Positions 52,601-54,662 of a stretch of DNA of 54,662 nucleotides are shown here, one piece after another. Where the stretch lies: contig DCEG01000012.1 in NCBI GenBank assembly GCA_002316835.1, forward strand, positions 1 to 54,662. The letters are read 5' to 3'. A program made the translations under genes and the position numbers. The notes under the pieces are model-generated. The model was not told the origin of the DNA. It saw only the letters and a list, made by a program, of their open reading frames with translations, and did not search any database. The first letter of the stretch is position 1. Each line of letters starts with the position of its first letter. The stretch is from Bacteroidales bacterium UBA1035 (GTDB taxonomy: Bacteria > Bacteroidota > Bacteroidia > Bacteroidales > Dysgonomonadaceae).

Positions 52601-54202
52601 TTAGTTACTACTGCTGCACACATTCAATGCAGCTGGTACAATATCGATAGTTATAGGAGTAGCTCCGGTAATTTCACCGTCAATTACGAGCTTCTGTACT
52701 GGATTTGTCTTCAGTTCCACGTGTTTTCCCTGAAAATGTCTTACAAATTCATTGCCTTCAGTTGGTTTGTTTTTGAGCAATTGCACCAGTGTTTCGGCAG
52801 CGTTAGCTTCGCTTTCCACGTTCACGATTACGGTAACGTCCAGTAACCCGTCATCGGGTAGAGGTTCTGTGCCGCCCTGGGCAAAAATTGAAGTTTTGGG
52901 TGCAGTATTCGCGATGGTTACGCTTCCGGTCTGAAATGAATGGGTTTGATTGTCTATTTTTAATGTAGCTTCAAAAATATCTTCCTTTTTTATGTGTTTC
53001 AATCCACCTAGGATGTAGCCGAAAGCCCCCCATTCATCTTTCAACCCGTCTTCGGCTTCTTCCGTCATTCCACGCTCCAATCCTGCGCCCGCGAGTAAAA
53101 CCATATAAGAATCGTTTATTTTTGCCATGTCGATTTTTCGTGTTTTGCCCGAAGTGATAACTGAACACGCGGTTTCAATCGGTTTCAATCGCATGCTCTC
53201 GCCGTATAGCATGGACGCTAGGGCGTTGCTTGTTCCAAGTGGAATAATTCCCATTACCGCTTCGGTATTCACTAAGGCTTGCGCTACCTGGGTTACTGTT
53301 CCGTCGCCGCCTGCTGCAACTAGGAATTTCTTTCCTTTTTTTACCAGTTGCATGGCGATGTTTTTAGCAGGGTTTTGTTCGGTGGTTTCGTGGAAAGTTA
53401 GTTCGAAAAAACTCTCCAAAAGTTCTTTGACTTTGGCCAATTTCTCTTCTTTTGCAGTTCCGGCTGCCGCATTATAGATGATGTGCAGTTCATCGGATTT
53501 CTTTTCCATGGATATACCGAAACTGTTCAGGCTGGCAAATTGTCTTGTATTCGGTTTGACGTTTGGTCTTACTTTTCGTAGTTCGTCAATCAAGTCCTGA
53601 TATGTACGCGATGGGTCAAGAAACTTGAGATACGCCAGCAATACCGTTACCGAGCGTCCCTGCCCGAGGGCACAGTGAATTAAAACCTCTTTTCCTTCTT
53701 TTCGTTGTTGGTCTATCCATCGGACAGCCATCTCGAGTTGATTTTTTCGTGGACTATTGTGATCCATTACCGGAACGTTTAAGTAACTTACCTCACGCCC
53801 CAAAAATTGTGTTTCGATGGCATCAAATTCAGCGGTTACATCCAGAACGGCATTTACGGGACTTTCTTTGAGCGCCTTTAAATCTGTAAAGACCAATCGG
53901 CGGCTTAGCCATAATCCGTCACGAATTTCCTGCAACGGCGGTATGTTGTCTTTCGACCGATAAATCAAATTGAAAATAGTTGCACCCAATAAAACAGGAA
54001 AAATCGCTATTTTAATGTAAAACGGCAGTCGTCCACCTTTGCTTTTAAAGAGCATTTCGCCAAAATCAGCGAAATAAGCTATAGAGTAGTAGAGTGATGA
54101 AAGCGATATCCAGATTAAAATTATCTGTAAGATAAAAGGAGTGAAATAACTTAGTACGGCAACAAGCACCGAAAAAATCAGATAGATGTATCCTCTGTTC
54201 AT
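52601..54202 (-). CDS. Membrane-anchored dual-specificity phosphatase fused to diacylglycerol-kinase domain
   Basis: This single 533-residue protein has three parts. Residues 4-80 hold about three membrane helices. Residues about 85-230 are a dual-specificity/PTP-type phosphatase: HCALGQGRS gives the CX5R loop (C177, R183) and VMDHNSP a possible general acid D147. Residues about 237-533 are a DAGK/sphingosine-kinase-type catalytic domain with YNAAAG, GGDGT (298-302), PLGTSNALA and a C-terminal half ending in KLVIDGEITGATP. Both active sites look intact. The protein could dephosphorylate one lipid and phosphorylate another at the membrane. Its substrates are unknown. It lies upstream of hisS on the same strand, 78 bp away. 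Confidence 0.88.
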   Translation of the reverse strand: MNRGYIYLIFSVLVAVLSYFTPFILQIILIWISLSSLYYSIAYFADFGEMLFKSKGGRLPFYIKIAIFPVLLGATIFNLIYRSKDNIPPLQEIRDGLWLSRRLVFTDLKALKESPVNAVLDVTAEFDAIETQFLGREVSYLNVPVMDHNSPRKNQLEMAVRWIDQQRKEGKEVLIHCALGQGRSVTVLLAYLKFLDPSRTYQDLIDELRKVRPNVKPNTRQFASLNSFGISMEKKSDELHIIYNAAAGTAKEEKLAKVKELLESFFELTFHETTEQNPAKNIAMQLVKKGKKFLVAAGGDGTVTQVAQALVNTEAVMGIIPLGTSNALASMLYGESMRLKPIETACSVITSGKTRKIDMAKINDSYMVLLAGAGLERGMTEEAEDGLKDEWGAFGYILGGLKHIKKEDIFEATLKIDNQTHSFQTGSVTIANTAPKTSIFAQGGTEPLPDDGLLDVTVIVNVESEANAAETLVQLLKNKPTEGNEFVRHFQGKHVELKTNPVQKLVIDGEITGATPITIDIVPAALNVCSSSN

Positions 54203-54300
54203 AAGGGTGTCGATTCTGTTTTATACCGAGTGTGTGAACTATCACTAAATAAACACTTTATTGTTGAATATTGTTTTGAGGTCTACTGTTTCCCAACAAC

Positions 54301-54333
54301 AAAAAAAAGCGCATCGCAATATGCAATACGCTT
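54301..54333 (-). terminator. Terminator of the cut-off gene at the right edge
   Basis: On the minus strand the stem AAGCGTATTGCA/TGCGATGCGCTT (two G-U pairs, 3-base loop; 54333-54307) is followed by eight T. It lies 21 bp after the stop of the partial gene. Confidence 0.8.
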
Positions 54334-54353
54334 AATAAGAGAATTTACTTTGA

Positions 54354-54662
54354 TTAGTTTGTAATTCTAAATTCAATATTGTTTTCAGTATCGTCGAAAC
54401 CAATAACTCCTTGGCCTAAATCATAATATACTTTATGCAGACTTCCACCGTCATAAAGATCATAGGGAAAAGCAGGACCACAATCTAAAACAAGTACTTT
54501 ATTGTATTTTACATTGTTGACCATCATTTCTTGAAGAGTTATAGAGGTGTCGTTAGGGGTGTCAAAATAATATTGATGATAAAGGCATCCAATTTTGCTA
54601 TGTGGAATGTAGACATTATGGTGTAGAACTTCAGAAGGTGTCTTCGCAATAGTTATTTTAAT
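54354..54662 (-). CDS. Unknown protein, C-terminal part (cut by window edge)
   Basis: A minus-strand frame is open from the window edge to TAA 54356-54354, giving 102 residues with no start in view. Segments include PHSKIGCLYHQYYFDTPND, KYNKVLVLDCGPAFPYDLYD and VIGFDDTENNIEFRITN. It is rich in Asn, Asp and Tyr, and has no membrane segment. Composition and the terminator just downstream support a real gene. I do not recognise the family. Confidence 0.6.
   Translation of the reverse strand: MKITIAKTPSEVLHHNVYIPHSKIGCLYHQYYFDTPNDTSITLQEMMVNNVKYNKVLVLDCGPAFPYDLYDGGSLHKVYYDLGQGVIGFDDTENNIEFRITN

Noticed and set aside
54301..54333. Inverted repeat at the right edge as an attachment site
   Set aside because: A T8 run on the minus strand just after a stop codon makes it a terminator.

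Overview
The window looks like chromosomal DNA of an anaerobic member of the Bacteroidota, probably order Bacteroidales. The evidence is a SusC/SusD pair, a TamB/TamL pair in which the TamA-like protein is a lipoprotein, DUF3575/DUF3868 surface genes, an RseC-led Rnf operon, and promoters with the TAnnTTTG -7 element typical of the phylum. A placement near Dysgonomonadaceae (Proteiniphilum/Petrimonas type) is a guess from overall gene content. I saw no rRNA, tRNA, CRISPR array, prophage, transposase or integrase.

Layout. 1-8.1 kb: the end of a proline dehydrogenase gene, then a minus-strand 2-oxoglutarate block: ferredoxin-dependent KorAB followed by E1 and E2 of the 2-oxoglutarate dehydrogenase complex. 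8.2-12.9 kb: a SusC/SusD pair with its own promoter and terminator but no nearby glycosidase or sigma/anti-sigma genes. 13-18.2 kb: a minus-strand housekeeping run (rhomboid protease, Nudix hydrolase, tetrapyrrole-methylase-family methyltransferase, MurB, MurA, a YdeI-like mini-protein and a small broken membrane gene). 18.3-19.6 kb: an exported TIM-barrel protein and an exported cupin. 19.8-24.1 kb: a sensor kinase, a free-standing B3/4 domain protein, then coiled-coil protein, ZapA and RNase Y. 24.2-27.1 kb: a Ser/Arg-rich lipoprotein and a membrane-bound AraC regulator. 27.2-32.8 kb: the complete rseC-rnfBCDGEA operon. 33.1-43.5 kb: a DPP-IV-type peptidase, a membrane protein with a degenerate Nudix-like domain, TamB and TamL. 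43.7-47.4 kb: an AraC regulator with DUF3575-DUF3868-DUF3575. 47.5-54.7 kb: DinB, a PlsC-like acyltransferase, an ABC-F ATPase, HisS, a phosphatase/diacylglycerol-kinase fusion and a cut-off unknown gene.

How parts work together. KorAB gives reduced ferredoxin and Rnf couples ferredoxin:NAD+ electron transfer to ion pumping, so the window holds a source and a sink for low-potential electrons beside the NAD-linked OGDH route (no E3 gene here). MurA, MurB, ZapA, TamB/TamL and the acyltransferase all serve the envelope.

I found no clear new multi-gene defence or mobile system. The most unusual signals are a family of short palindromes, one of which sits in frame inside a coding sequence; a membrane-anchored dual-specificity phosphatase fused to a lipid kinase; a membrane protein with an apparently inactive Nudix-like domain; the DUF3575/DUF3868 locus without a fimbrillin gene; and a small membrane gene interrupted by one ochre codon.
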